DNA from: HK1 sp965221725
GTDB taxonomy: Bacteria; Pseudomonadota; Gammaproteobacteria; HK1
Direction of reading: 5' to 3'
DNA: 64,000 nucleotides
Assembly (NCBI GenBank): GCA_965221725.1
Contig: OZ244909.1
Location: 1,736,001-1,800,000 of the forward strand
In this document: piece by piece, positions 42,510-51,075 of the stretch
Layout: every line of letters begins with the position of its first letter
Numbering within the stretch: position 1 is the stretch's first letter
Position numbers and translations under genes: made by a program
The notes under the pieces: model-generated
What the model was told of the DNA's origin: nothing
What the model saw: the letters and a program-made list of their open reading frames with translations, nothing else
The model's database searches: none

Positions 42510-42752
42510 TCACCGGCGGATCTCTTCCCACTGCGCCGGCGTGTAAGTGCGCAGCGCGAGCGCGTGGAGTACATCGTTGGCGAAGCGATCGCCGAGGGTC
42601 GCGTACACGAGGCGGTGCTGGCGAATCGTCGGCTTTCCCGCGAATGCCTCGCTCACCACCACGGCGTCGAAGTGCCGGCCGTCGCCGGAGACCTCGACGT
42701 GGACGCAGGCGAGTCCACCCTCGATCAGACGACGAATTTCGTCCGGTTCCAT
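42510..42752 (-). CDS. ibaG: BolA/IbaG-family protein
   Basis: 80 residues, IbaG type: ACVHVEVSGDGRHFDAVVVSEAFAGKPTIRQHRLVYATLGDRF with the conserved His of RQHRLVY used in Fe-S handling with monothiol glutaredoxin. Located between mlaC and murA as in E. coli, but mlaB is missing between. Confidence 0.92.
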   Translation of the reverse strand: MEPDEIRRLIEGGLACVHVEVSGDGRHFDAVVVSEAFAGKPTIRQHRLVYATLGDRFANDVLHALALRTYTPAQWEEIRR

Positions 42753-42874
42753 TTCCGTTCACTCCTGGCGTCGCAGACTCCCGGGCCGGACGCTGCCTGC
42801 GAACAGCGGCCGACGGGTCGCGCCGCGCCGTCCGCCGGTTCACCCGTTGACTGGTTCAACCGTGAACCGATCAG

Positions 42875-42961
42875 CCCGAAAATTTCACCAGTTGCCGGCC
42901 CGGATCGGAGGACCGCTCAAGCTCACATGGTTCCGGTTCGAGAGCCGGTGAAATTTTCGGG
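42875..42961. repeat. 87-bp dispersed repeat (second class) between mlaC and ibaG
   Basis: Perfect 15-bp inverted ends CCCGAAAATTTCACC; core GGAGGACCGCTC ... CATGGTTCCGGTTC. It ends 16 bases from the mlaC stop and would fold into a long hairpin in the mlaC-ibaG transcript. Confidence 0.88.
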
Positions 42962-42976
42962 TCAGGTGATCGATGG

Positions 42977-43672
42977 TCAGTTCCTCGCCGCGTTCTTCGC
43001 CTCCAGGCTGGCGATCAGCCCGTCGAGCCCCTTGCGCCGCAGTTCGGAGCGAAACGACGAGCGGTAATTCCTGACGATGCTCACGCCGTCCACCGCGACG
43101 TCGAAGACCCTCCAGTCCGCCCCGCCGCCGTGCAGGGCGTACTCCACCTCGATCGGCTGGCCGGGGAGATCGATCTTCACCGGAACGACAATCTCGCCCG
43201 GCTTGCGCGGCTGCGGATCGCGCCAGGTGAGAAGCTGCCCGCGGTATTCCGTGAGCATCAGGGCGTAGGTCCGTACCAGCATGGTGCGGAACGCGGCGAT
43301 GAACTGCGCGCGCTGCTCCGGGGTCGCCGCCTTCCAACCCTTCTTGCCGAGCACCCGCTGCGACATGTGCTCGAAGTCGAAGTGGGGAAGGATGAGCTGG
43401 TCCACCAGCTCGTACACGGCCTGCGGGTCGCTCCGGAGTACATCGCGCCGCGCGACCAGATCATCGATGATGGTCGAGGTCACCCGCTGAACGAGCTGCT
43501 GGGCGGCGATGCCGTCGCCCGCCGCCGCCACCGTCGGCCCGGCGGCCACTGTCGGCCCGGCGGCCATCGCCGGGCCCGCCAGCGCGACGATCAGCGCCAC
43601 CTGGCGCAGGAAACCGGCAACCGGGCCTCGGTACGGAACCTCTCGCGCGGGACTGCGCCGGGTCGGGAACAT
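42977..43672 (-). CDS. mlaC: Phospholipid-transport substrate-binding protein MlaC (Ttg2D-like)
   Basis: 231 residues from MFPTRRS. Signal peptide (VALIVALAGPAMA), followed by an in-frame duplication of AAGPTV; then ILPHFDFEHMSQRVLGKKGWKAATPEQRAQFIAAFRTMLVRTYALML, the MlaC core. Shuttles phospholipid across the periplasm to MlaFEDB at the inner membrane; those genes are not on the 5' side here. Confidence 0.93.
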   Translation of the reverse strand: MFPTRRSPAREVPYRGPVAGFLRQVALIVALAGPAMAAGPTVAAGPTVAAAGDGIAAQQLVQRVTSTIIDDLVARRDVLRSDPQAVYELVDQLILPHFDFEHMSQRVLGKKGWKAATPEQRAQFIAAFRTMLVRTYALMLTEYRGQLLTWRDPQPRKPGEIVVPVKIDLPGQPIEVEYALHGGGADWRVFDVAVDGVSIVRNYRSSFRSELRRKGLDGLIASLEAKNAARN

Positions 43673-43851
43673 GGCATCCTCTCCTGTCGGTGCGAGGGCT
43701 CTTGTCGGCCCGGAGTTCCAGCGCCAGCGGTGCATCGCGGCGCCGGGGACGAAAATTGTAGCGAACCAACCCGAGCCCGACCCTGGCCCGGGCTTGGGCC
43801 CGGCCCGGGCGATGCGTGGCGGCGATTGCGAAGCCAGCCCGCGGCGGCCGT

Positions 43852-44790
43852 TCAGGGCTGGGCGTCGAGTTCCTCCGCGCCCTCTTTCTGTACCGGCATC
43901 AGGTCCGCCTTCTGCACCCCCAGCCAGAGCGTGCAGGTGCTGGCCACGTAGATGGAGGAATAGGTGCCGATGAGCACGCCGATGATCAGGGTGGTCGCGA
44001 ACCCGTGGATCAGCTCGCCGCCGAGAAAGAACAGGGCGAGGAGCACCAGCAGCGTGGTCAGCGAGGTCATCAGCGTGCGCGACAGGGTCTGGTTCAGCGA
44101 GCGGTTGATGATCGACTCGGAGGTGCCGCGCCGCATCCGGCGGAAGTTCTCCCGGATCCGGTCGAAGACCACGATGGTGTCGTTGAGGGAGTAGCCGATG
44201 ACCGCGAGGACGGCGGCGAGCACCGTGAGGTCGAATTCGAGCCCGAGCACCGAGAAGATGCCCAGGGTGATGAGCACATCGTGGAACAGGGCCGCGACCG
44301 CTCCGGCGGAGAACTTCCATTCGAACCGGAACATCACGTAGATGAAGATGGCGCCGAGCGCGATGAGCATTGCGAGGCCGCCCTGCTCGGTCAGCTCCTC
44401 GCCCACCTGCGGCCCCACGAACTCGACCCGACGCAGATCGACCGATGAATCCTTCGCGCGCAACGCATCGAACGCCCGGTTGCTGAGTTCCGAGCGGTCC
44501 ACATCGTCGCGGGGCGCGAGGCGGATGAGCACGTCCTGCGCGGTGCCGAAGTGCTGGACCAGCGCGCCCTCGAACCCCGCGCCCGCGAGCGTCGCCCGCA
44601 CCGGCTCCAGCTCCACCGCCTCGGGGTAGCCGACCTCGACCAGGGTGCCGCCGGTGAAGTCGATCCCGAACTCCAGGCCCCGGAACGCGAGCGAGAGCGC
44701 CGAGATCGCCAGCAGCGCCGCGGAGACCATGACCGCCGTCCGGCGCCGGCTCATGAAGTCGAGGTCGAGTCCCTGCCTGATCAGTTCCAT
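43852..44790 (-). CDS. secF: Protein-export membrane protein SecF
   Basis: 312 residues, six membrane segments. Opening of segment 1, then GIDFTGGTLVEV, and DIL-type loop VIGYSLNDTIVVFDRIREN, typical of SecF. Uses the proton gradient with SecD to finish translocation. 205 bases after secD, an unusual gap with no gene. Confidence 0.96.
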   Translation of the reverse strand: MELIRQGLDLDFMSRRRTAVMVSAALLAISALSLAFRGLEFGIDFTGGTLVEVGYPEAVELEPVRATLAGAGFEGALVQHFGTAQDVLIRLAPRDDVDRSELSNRAFDALRAKDSSVDLRRVEFVGPQVGEELTEQGGLAMLIALGAIFIYVMFRFEWKFSAGAVAALFHDVLITLGIFSVLGLEFDLTVLAAVLAVIGYSLNDTIVVFDRIRENFRRMRRGTSESIINRSLNQTLSRTLMTSLTTLLVLLALFFLGGELIHGFATTLIIGVLIGTYSSIYVASTCTLWLGVQKADLMPVQKEGAEELDAQP

Positions 44791-44995
44791 GGTGCGGTCG
44801 TCGTCGGTGGCGGGCGAAAGTCGCAGTGTACCGGCGGGCGGTGGTGGTCAGACCCGATGGATCCCCGCTGGCGCGGGCGGGACCGCGCGCGGAGCGCCGT
44901 TCCCTTGAAGACGGGAATCCTCCGCGCCCGGGCGCGGTCGGGGGTACTCCGACGAGGGTGCGCGTTCATCGAGCCGGACCGTGTCCATCCGGGAA

Positions 44996-46849
44996 TCATA
45001 TCGAGAGCGCGGCCACCCGCCGCCGCCCGTACATCAGGTTGACGACCGCGCGGGTCATCATGATCGCGGTGAACATCGAGGTGGCGATCCCCAGCGAGAG
45101 GGTGATCGCGAACCCCTTGATCGGACCGGTGCCGAACCCGAACAGCAGCACCGCCGCGATGAGGGTGGTGATGTTCGCATCCGCGATGGTCGAGAATGCC
45201 TTGGCGTAACCGGCGTGGATGCTCGCCTGCGGGGTGTTGCCGTTGCGGATCTCCTCGCGGATGCGCTCGAAGATGAGAACGTTGGCGTCCACCGCCATGC
45301 CCACCGTGAGCACGATGCCCGCGATGCCCGGCAGGGTGAGCGTCGCCTGCATCATCGACAGCATCGCCACCACCAGCACCAGGTTGACGGTCAGGGCAAG
45401 GTTGGCCACGAGCCCGAACCGCCGGTAGTAGAACGCCATCAGGACCAGCACCAGGACGAAGCCGATCACCACCGAGCGGAAGCCCTGGTCGATGTTCGCC
45501 TGGCCCAGGCTCGGGCCCACGGTGCGCTCCTCCACGATCTCGATGGGGGCCGCGAGCGCCCCGGCGCGCAGCAGGAGCGCGAGGTTGCGGGCCTCCTCGG
45601 TGTTGTCGAGGCCGGTGATCTGGAACCGCTTGCCGAGCTGGTCGCGGATCGTGGCGACGTTGATGACCTCCTCGACGATCTCCTTGCGGCGCTCGCGCAC
45701 CCCGTCGACGAGTTCGGTGAACGACTTGTGCTCGATGTACACCACGGCCATGGCGCGGCCGATCTTGTCCCGGGTGCGATTGGAAAAGAGCCGCGCCCCC
45801 TTGCCGTCCAGGGTGATGAATACCGCCGGCGAGCCGGACTGCTGATCGATGCCGGACGCCGCGTCGGTGATGTACTCGCCGGTGAGCATGACGTTGCGCT
45901 GCAGCAGGATCGGCCGGCCATCGCGCTCGCGGTAGGGCTTCGCAGTCCCCGGCACGCGCCCGGTGGCGAGAGCCGTCGCGGACTCGTCGTGGACCATGCG
46001 GAACTCCAGCGTCGCGGTAGCCCCGAGGATCTCCTTCGCCCGGGCGGTGTCCTGCACCCCGGGCAACTGGACGACGATCCGGTTCGTCCCCTGGCGCTGG
46101 ATGACGGGTTCGGCGACTCCAAGCTCGTTCACGCGGTTGCGCAGCGTGGTGACGTTCTGCTGAACCGCGAAGCGCTCGATCTCGCGCTTCGCGTCCTCCC
46201 CGAGCATCACGTCGAGCACCGGATCGCCGACGTTCTCGGTCGATTCGACAATCAGCTCGGGCATTTCCCGACGCACGAGATCGTAGGCCAGGTCTCGATG
46301 GTCGGGGTCGTTGAACCGAACGATCAGACCGCCGTTCGCGCGCACCGTGATCGCGCGCTGGCGGAGCTTCTCCTCCCTGAGCAGGGTGCGAATGTCACCC
46401 GCGTAACGCTGCTCCGCCTGGCGGACCGCGGCGGCCAGATCCACCTCCATCAGGAAGTGCACGCCACCGCGCAGGTCCAGGCCCAGGTACATCGGCAGCG
46501 CACCGATCCCGGCGAGCCAGTCCGGGGTGGCGGGGGCGAGGTTCAGCGCGACCACGTACTGGCGATCGAGCGCGTCCTCGATGATGTCGCGGGCTCTGAG
46601 CTGGTCTTCGCCGGACGCGAACCGGATGAGCAGCCGGTCGGTGATTTCCGATTCCTGCGCTTCGATGCCGGCAGTGTTCAACCTGGCGACGAGCCGGTCG
46701 CGCAGCGTTTCGTCGATGGCCGCACCGCGCACCGCCGACACCTGCACCGCAGGGTCCTCACCGAACAGGTTGGGGAGCGCGAACACGACACCGACCAGCA
46801 GCGCGGCCGCGATGAGCGCGTACTTCCATGCGGGGTATTGATTGATCAT
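44996..46849 (-). CDS. secD: Protein-export membrane protein SecD
   Basis: 617 residues. One membrane segment, the large periplasmic P1 domain with LGLDLRGGVHFLMEVD, then five segments including GMAVDANVLIFERIREEIRNG with the proton-path Asp. Partner of SecF and YajC. Upstream (46860-47000) are a tandem GCGGACCCGGCGAA-type unit and a partial duplicate of the start region. Confidence 0.96.
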   Translation of the reverse strand: MINQYPAWKYALIAAALLVGVVFALPNLFGEDPAVQVSAVRGAAIDETLRDRLVARLNTAGIEAQESEITDRLLIRFASGEDQLRARDIIEDALDRQYVVALNLAPATPDWLAGIGALPMYLGLDLRGGVHFLMEVDLAAAVRQAEQRYAGDIRTLLREEKLRQRAITVRANGGLIVRFNDPDHRDLAYDLVRREMPELIVESTENVGDPVLDVMLGEDAKREIERFAVQQNVTTLRNRVNELGVAEPVIQRQGTNRIVVQLPGVQDTARAKEILGATATLEFRMVHDESATALATGRVPGTAKPYRERDGRPILLQRNVMLTGEYITDAASGIDQQSGSPAVFITLDGKGARLFSNRTRDKIGRAMAVVYIEHKSFTELVDGVRERRKEIVEEVINVATIRDQLGKRFQITGLDNTEEARNLALLLRAGALAAPIEIVEERTVGPSLGQANIDQGFRSVVIGFVLVLVLMAFYYRRFGLVANLALTVNLVLVVAMLSMMQATLTLPGIAGIVLTVGMAVDANVLIFERIREEIRNGNTPQASIHAGYAKAFSTIADANITTLIAAVLLFGFGTGPIKGFAITLSLGIATSMFTAIMMTRAVVNLMYGRRRVAALSI

Positions 46850-47033
46850 CGGATGGACGGAAACCGGAGCGGCGGCAGGGCCGGGTCGGCGAGTATGGCG
46901 AGCTTGGCGAATGCGGACCCGGCGAACGCGGACCCGGCGCCGGCGAGAAGCGCATGCATCCGGGCAGGGGGCTGGTTGATCATCGGACGTTCGGAAACAG
47001 GTACGACAAGAGAGGCGCGCAGGCGGTTGGAAC

Positions 47034-47357
47034 TCAGCCCGACTTGATGGTTCCCTTCGGCATCAGGGCCGCGACCGACAACCGCTGGACCTTGACCTCC
47101 ATCCCGGCCGCGACCTCGACGGTCACGAAGCTGTCGCTGACGTTGGTGATCCGGCCGAGCAGCCCGCCATTGGTGACCACCTCGTCGCCCTTCGACAGGC
47201 TCGCGACCATCGCCTTGTGCTCCTTCTGCCGCTTCGACTGGGGGCGGATGAGCACGAAGTAGAACACCGCGAAGAGCGCGATGAGCATGATGAAGCTGAA
47301 GGTGGGGTCACCGCCGCCACCGCCCTGCGCGTGCGCGTCCCGAATGAAGAAATCCAT
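47034..47357 (-). CDS. yajC: Sec translocon accessory protein YajC
   Basis: 107 residues from MDFFIRDAHAQ. One membrane segment (FSFIMLIALFAVFYFVLIRPQSKRQKEH) then the small soluble domain (GDEVVTNGGLLGRITNVSDSFVTVEV). Between tgt and secD as in most proteobacteria. Confidence 0.95.
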   Translation of the reverse strand: MDFFIRDAHAQGGGGGDPTFSFIMLIALFAVFYFVLIRPQSKRQKEHKAMVASLSKGDEVVTNGGLLGRITNVSDSFVTVEVAAGMEVKVQRLSVAALMPKGTIKSG

Positions 47358-47444
47358 GGTCCCGAATCCTGCTCCCCGCCCGCGGGGAGCGTTCTGAGTG
47401 AAATGTGAAGAGCGACCGAAGTACAAGCGCGGATTGCCGGCAGA

Positions 47445-48620
47445 TTATCGCACGAGTTGCATCCCTCGGCTCAATACTGCCGGTTCGGGCTGTCGGTCCG
47501 GGCGGTCGCGCTCCCCGCCGGCACGACGCTCGGTGAAGGCCCGGCGCCACGCACCGAACCGCCCGCCGGCGATCGCGGTGCGGATGTCGGCCATCAGGCG
47601 CTGATAGAAATGCAGGTTGTGGATGGTGGCGAGCCGCGCGCCCAGGATCTCGCCGCAGCGGTCGAGGTGGTGCAGGTAGGCGCGCGAGTAGTGTCGGCAG
47701 GTCGGGCAGGCGCAGTCCGGGTCGATGGGACGTTCGTCCCTGCGGTAGCGGGCGTTGCGGATCTTCACCACCCCCCACGGCACGAAGAGGTAGCCGTTGC
47801 GGGCGTTGCGGGTCGGGAGCACGCAGTCGAAAAGATCGACGCCGCGCGCCACCGCCTCGACGATGTCCTGCGGAGTCCCCACCCCCATGAGGTAGCGGAT
47901 TCGGTCGGCGGGGAGCAGCGCCACCGTGGCGTCCAGCATCCGCAGCCGCTCGTCGAAGGGCTCGCCGACCGCGAGGCCCCCGATGGCGTAGCCGTCGAAA
48001 CCGATCTCCATCAGACCCCGGGCGCTGCGCGCCCGCAGCGCCGCGTGCATGCCTCCCTGCACGATGCCGAACAGCGCCCCGGGATTGCCGGCGTGCGCCT
48101 CGCGCGAGCGCTTCGCCCAGCGCCGCGTTCGCTCCATGGACGCACGGGCCCCCGCCTCGTCCATCGGGTACGCGGTGCAGTCGTCGAATGCCATCACCAC
48201 ATCGGACCCGAGTGCGCGCTGTACCGCCATCGAGCGCTCCGGGTCGAGGAAGACCTTCGAGCCGTCGACGGGGGAGCGGAACTCGACCCCGGCTTCGGTG
48301 ATGGTGCGTCGCGCACCGAGGCTGAACACCTGAAAGCCGCCCGAGTCGGTGAGGATCGGCCGCTCCCAGTGCATGAAGTGGTGCAGGCCACCGAGCGCCT
48401 CGACCGCTTCCGCCCCCGGACGCAGCATCAGATGAAAGGTATTGGCGACGATGATGCGGGCGCCGAGACCTTCCAGCTCCTCCGGGGTCATCGCCTTCAC
48501 CGTCGCGTAGGTCCCGACCGGCATGAACGCGGGCAACTCCACGACGCCACGCGCGAAGGAGGCCCGCGTGCGTCGCGCCTCCCCATCCGTCGCCTCCAGC
48601 GCGAACCCGTACCCGCTCAC
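47445..48620 (-). CDS. tgt: tRNA-guanine transglycosylase
   Basis: 391 residues, GTG start. Catalytic Asp in LTDSGGFQVFSLG and in VGEPFDERLR ... LPTRNARNG; zinc site CACPTCRHYSRAYLHHL (Cys-x-Cys-x2-Cys ... His). Inserts preQ1 into tRNA at position 34 in queuosine synthesis. QueA acts next and is encoded just upstream. Confidence 0.97.
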   Translation of the reverse strand: MSGYGFALEATDGEARRTRASFARGVVELPAFMPVGTYATVKAMTPEELEGLGARIIVANTFHLMLRPGAEAVEALGGLHHFMHWERPILTDSGGFQVFSLGARRTITEAGVEFRSPVDGSKVFLDPERSMAVQRALGSDVVMAFDDCTAYPMDEAGARASMERTRRWAKRSREAHAGNPGALFGIVQGGMHAALRARSARGLMEIGFDGYAIGGLAVGEPFDERLRMLDATVALLPADRIRYLMGVGTPQDIVEAVARGVDLFDCVLPTRNARNGYLFVPWGVVKIRNARYRRDERPIDPDCACPTCRHYSRAYLHHLDRCGEILGARLATIHNLHFYQRLMADIRTAIAGGRFGAWRRAFTERRAGGERDRPDRQPEPAVLSRGMQLVR

Positions 48621-48747
48621 GCGCGACTCCCGCCAGATGGGATCATGCGCTGGAAATCACCCCGGATGGCCGCTCCGCCGGCCCGAATCTCGCCGGAATC
48701 GCACCGCGTGATGGCTTGTCGGGGCGCCGGTGGGAGTGGCTGTCCAT

Positions 48748-49809
48748 TCACGCCCCGGCTCCCGTCCCGGCCCCGGCCCGTTCGAGAAGCATCGCATCGC
48801 CGTAGCTGAAGAAGCGGTAGCGCCGGGCCACCGCCTCGCGGTATGCGCCGAGCACTGCGTCGGTGCCACCGAATGCGCACACCAGCAGCAGCAGCGACGA
48901 ACGGGGAAGGTGGAAGTTGGTGAGCAGCACATCCACGCAGCGGAACGTGTACCCCGGATAGATGAACAGCTCCGTCTCCCCGCGCATCGGCCGCACCTCG
49001 CCCCCGGCCGCGGCGCTCTCCAGCGCCCGCAGCGTCGTGGTGCCGACGCTGACCACCCTTCCGCCGCGCGCCCGGGTTCGCGCGATCGCTTCGCACACCG
49101 CCCCCGAGACCTCCACCCATTCGCAGTGCAGGGAGTGCGACTGCACCGACTCTCCCCGAATGGGCGCGAAGGTTCCCGCGCCGACGTGCAGGGTGACGTG
49201 CGCCATCTCGACGCCGCGCTGCGCGAGCGCCGCAAGGAGCGTCTCGTCGAAGTGCAGGCCGGCGGTGGGCGCCGCCACCGCCCCCGGCCGGCGCGCATAC
49301 ACGGTCTGATAGCGCTCGGCGTCGTCATCATCGGCCGCGCGGCGGATGTAGGGCGGAAGCGGCACCGCGCCGGTCCTTTCGATCAGTCGCTCCACGCCGT
49401 CAGCGCCTGCGATCTCCAGCTCGAACAGCTCCTCGCGCCGGGACCGCACCACGAAGCCTCCGCCCGCATCCCCATCGCCCTCCACCGAGAGGAGCGTGCC
49501 GAGCTTCGGCTTCCGGCTGCAGCGCAGCCATGCGAGCACGCGGTCGGGCGCGAGGATGCGCTCGATCAGAATCTCGACGCGACCACCCGTGGGCTTCGTG
49601 GCGAGAAACCGCCCCCGGATGACGCGAGTGTCATTGGCGACCACGAGGTCGTGCGAGGAGAGGTGGTCCACGATGTCGGGGAACATCCGGTGGGCGACGC
49701 GCCCCGACCCCGAGTCGAGCACCAGAAGCCGGCTGTCACGCCGCCGCGGGGTCGGAGCCTGCGCGATCAGCGCCTCCGGCAGCTCGTAGTCGAAATCGGA
49801 TACGCGCAC
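48748..49809 (-). CDS. queA: S-adenosylmethionine:tRNA ribosyltransferase-isomerase
   Basis: 353 residues from a GTG (V-R-V-S-D-F-D-Y-E-L-P), the usual QueA opening. A longer frame from 49863 exists but adds unlike residues. LIAQAP, VVANDTRVI, GRVEILIERIL, PTAGLHFDE, THVTLHVGAGTF-like AHVTLHVGAGTF, and TNFHLPRSSLL. Adds the ribosyl unit of AdoMet to preQ1-tRNA. Confidence 0.95.
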   Translation of the reverse strand: MRVSDFDYELPEALIAQAPTPRRRDSRLLVLDSGSGRVAHRMFPDIVDHLSSHDLVVANDTRVIRGRFLATKPTGGRVEILIERILAPDRVLAWLRCSRKPKLGTLLSVEGDGDAGGGFVVRSRREELFELEIAGADGVERLIERTGAVPLPPYIRRAADDDDAERYQTVYARRPGAVAAPTAGLHFDETLLAALAQRGVEMAHVTLHVGAGTFAPIRGESVQSHSLHCEWVEVSGAVCEAIARTRARGGRVVSVGTTTLRALESAAAGGEVRPMRGETELFIYPGYTFRCVDVLLTNFHLPRSSLLLLVCAFGGTDAVLGAYREAVARRYRFFSYGDAMLLERAGAGTGAGA

Positions 49810-50172
49810 GGGTCGCGATGCTAGCAGAGCGCCGATGCCGCCCCCGGGCGGTTCTCGGTCCATTCCCTCAGCCCATCCCTTCGGCCCATTCTCTCGGCCA
49901 CTTCTGCCGGACTGGAACAGTCTCTCGAAATCCCCTCGATCCGGACGCCCCCAGGGTTGAAATGGCGCAGGATCTGAATGGCGCAGACCTGAACGCGCAT
50001 CGCGTGCGATGATGCCCGAAGTCATCGGGGCGCCGCCGGAAGGGGAGCTTTCAATCCATGCGCTTGCGCAGTCGCGGATCGGGGAAATTTCCGGGCTGGT
50101 GGGGGAGATGCGGTACGTGACGAAGCGAAGCGGCCGGTCCCGCCCCGGCCCGTCGAGGGTGGAGGGTGACGA
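49810..50172. other. Gap without a gene; carries one repeat end
   Basis: 363 bases between divergent genes. The only feature seen is a lone dispersed-repeat end (CGGGGAAATTTCCGGG at 50080-50095). Confidence 0.6.
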
Positions 50173-50568
50173 TTGAAGGGCGCCGGCTGGCTTGTTGCCC
50201 TGGAAACCCGAACATCGGTCGTTCCGCTGTTCCTGGCGGTATCGTCGGATGCCCGCTTCGGGTGGATTCAGGACGTGGACGATGCGATCCTGCTCGCGCG
50301 GGAGACCGACGCGGTCGCGCTGGCGCGTTATGCGGCCGCGCGGGTGGGAAAGGAAGCCACGGTCAGCGCCTGCCAGCATCCCGAAGCACAAGACCTGCCT
50401 CGGGATGACGATGCTTCCCGGGAAATCGCCCGGCTCCGCACGCGGGTGGAAGATCTGGAATCACTCCTGTCCACCATCCGGCGCCTCCGGGAAAAGGACT
50501 TCGAGCGCGCGGCGCAGATCTCGCGCGAGGACACCAGAGGCCGCGACGAGACACGGCGCGAGAGCTGA
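50173..50568 (+). CDS. Hypothetical protein with C-terminal coiled coil
   Basis: 131 residues, TTG start. First part LVALETRTSVVPLFLAVSSDARFGWIQDVDDAILLARETDAVALARY; the end is a charged helix with heptads (ASREIARLRTRVEDLESLLSTIRRLREKDFE). No recognised family. Codon use looks coding, and the 187-bp repeat sits 12 bases after its stop, as it does behind known genes. Confidence 0.5.
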   Translation: MKGAGWLVALETRTSVVPLFLAVSSDARFGWIQDVDDAILLARETDAVALARYAAARVGKEATVSACQHPEAQDLPRDDDASREIARLRTRVEDLESLLSTIRRLREKDFERAAQISREDTRGRDETRRES

Positions 50569-50580
50569 CCCGCACCCCGG

Positions 50581-50767
50581 CCCGGAAATTTCACCCATTC
50601 GCGAAGCAAGGGCGCGGAGATGGCTGGTTTCGCAAGGCGAACCCGAGTCAGGGCGCGCAGGCGTACCCGCAGGTACTTCGAGCACCCTGGCCGCCCCGAT
50701 GTCACATTCAACGCAGCGAAGCCGGTCAGATCCGGGCCCGCAGCCGGGAATCGGGGAAATTTCCGGG
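50581..50767. repeat. 187-bp dispersed repeat, copy B
   Basis: Same length and orientation as copy A, with ends CCCGGAAATTTCACCC / CGGGGAAATTTCCGGG (one mismatch). The central hairpin is GTAC-ccgcag-GTAC, its loop changed while pairing is kept. Confidence 0.88.
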
Positions 50768-51075
50768 TCAGGCTGACTGACAAGTTGCCGTCAGGTGATG
50801 ACGACAGGCGGTCGGCGAGGCTCCTCGCGCCGGCGCGCCTCCAGCTTCGCGACGCGCGCCTCGGCGGCGGGCGCGACGGGTTGGGGCATCGGCAGGATTC
50901 CCGAGATTGGCGCGGCAGCGACGGCATCGCGGTCGAAGAATCGGGTGTCGCGGATAGCGGCGCCACAGGCATGTTCCGGTCCCGGGCAGCGGCCGCGCCG
51001 CGTCGAGCGGTGCGCTTGCGGGGCTGAACGCCAGTCCTTACCATCGCGCGCCCTGTTCTTCCCGGCTTCCATCCG
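50768..51075. other. Gap before aspS; possible minus-strand gene end, unproven
   Basis: 308 bases. The minus strand reads DTRFFDRDAVAAAPISGILPM and onward to a stop at 50791, which looks coding-like, but no start separate from the aspS antisense frame was found. Nothing else seen. Confidence 0.25.
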
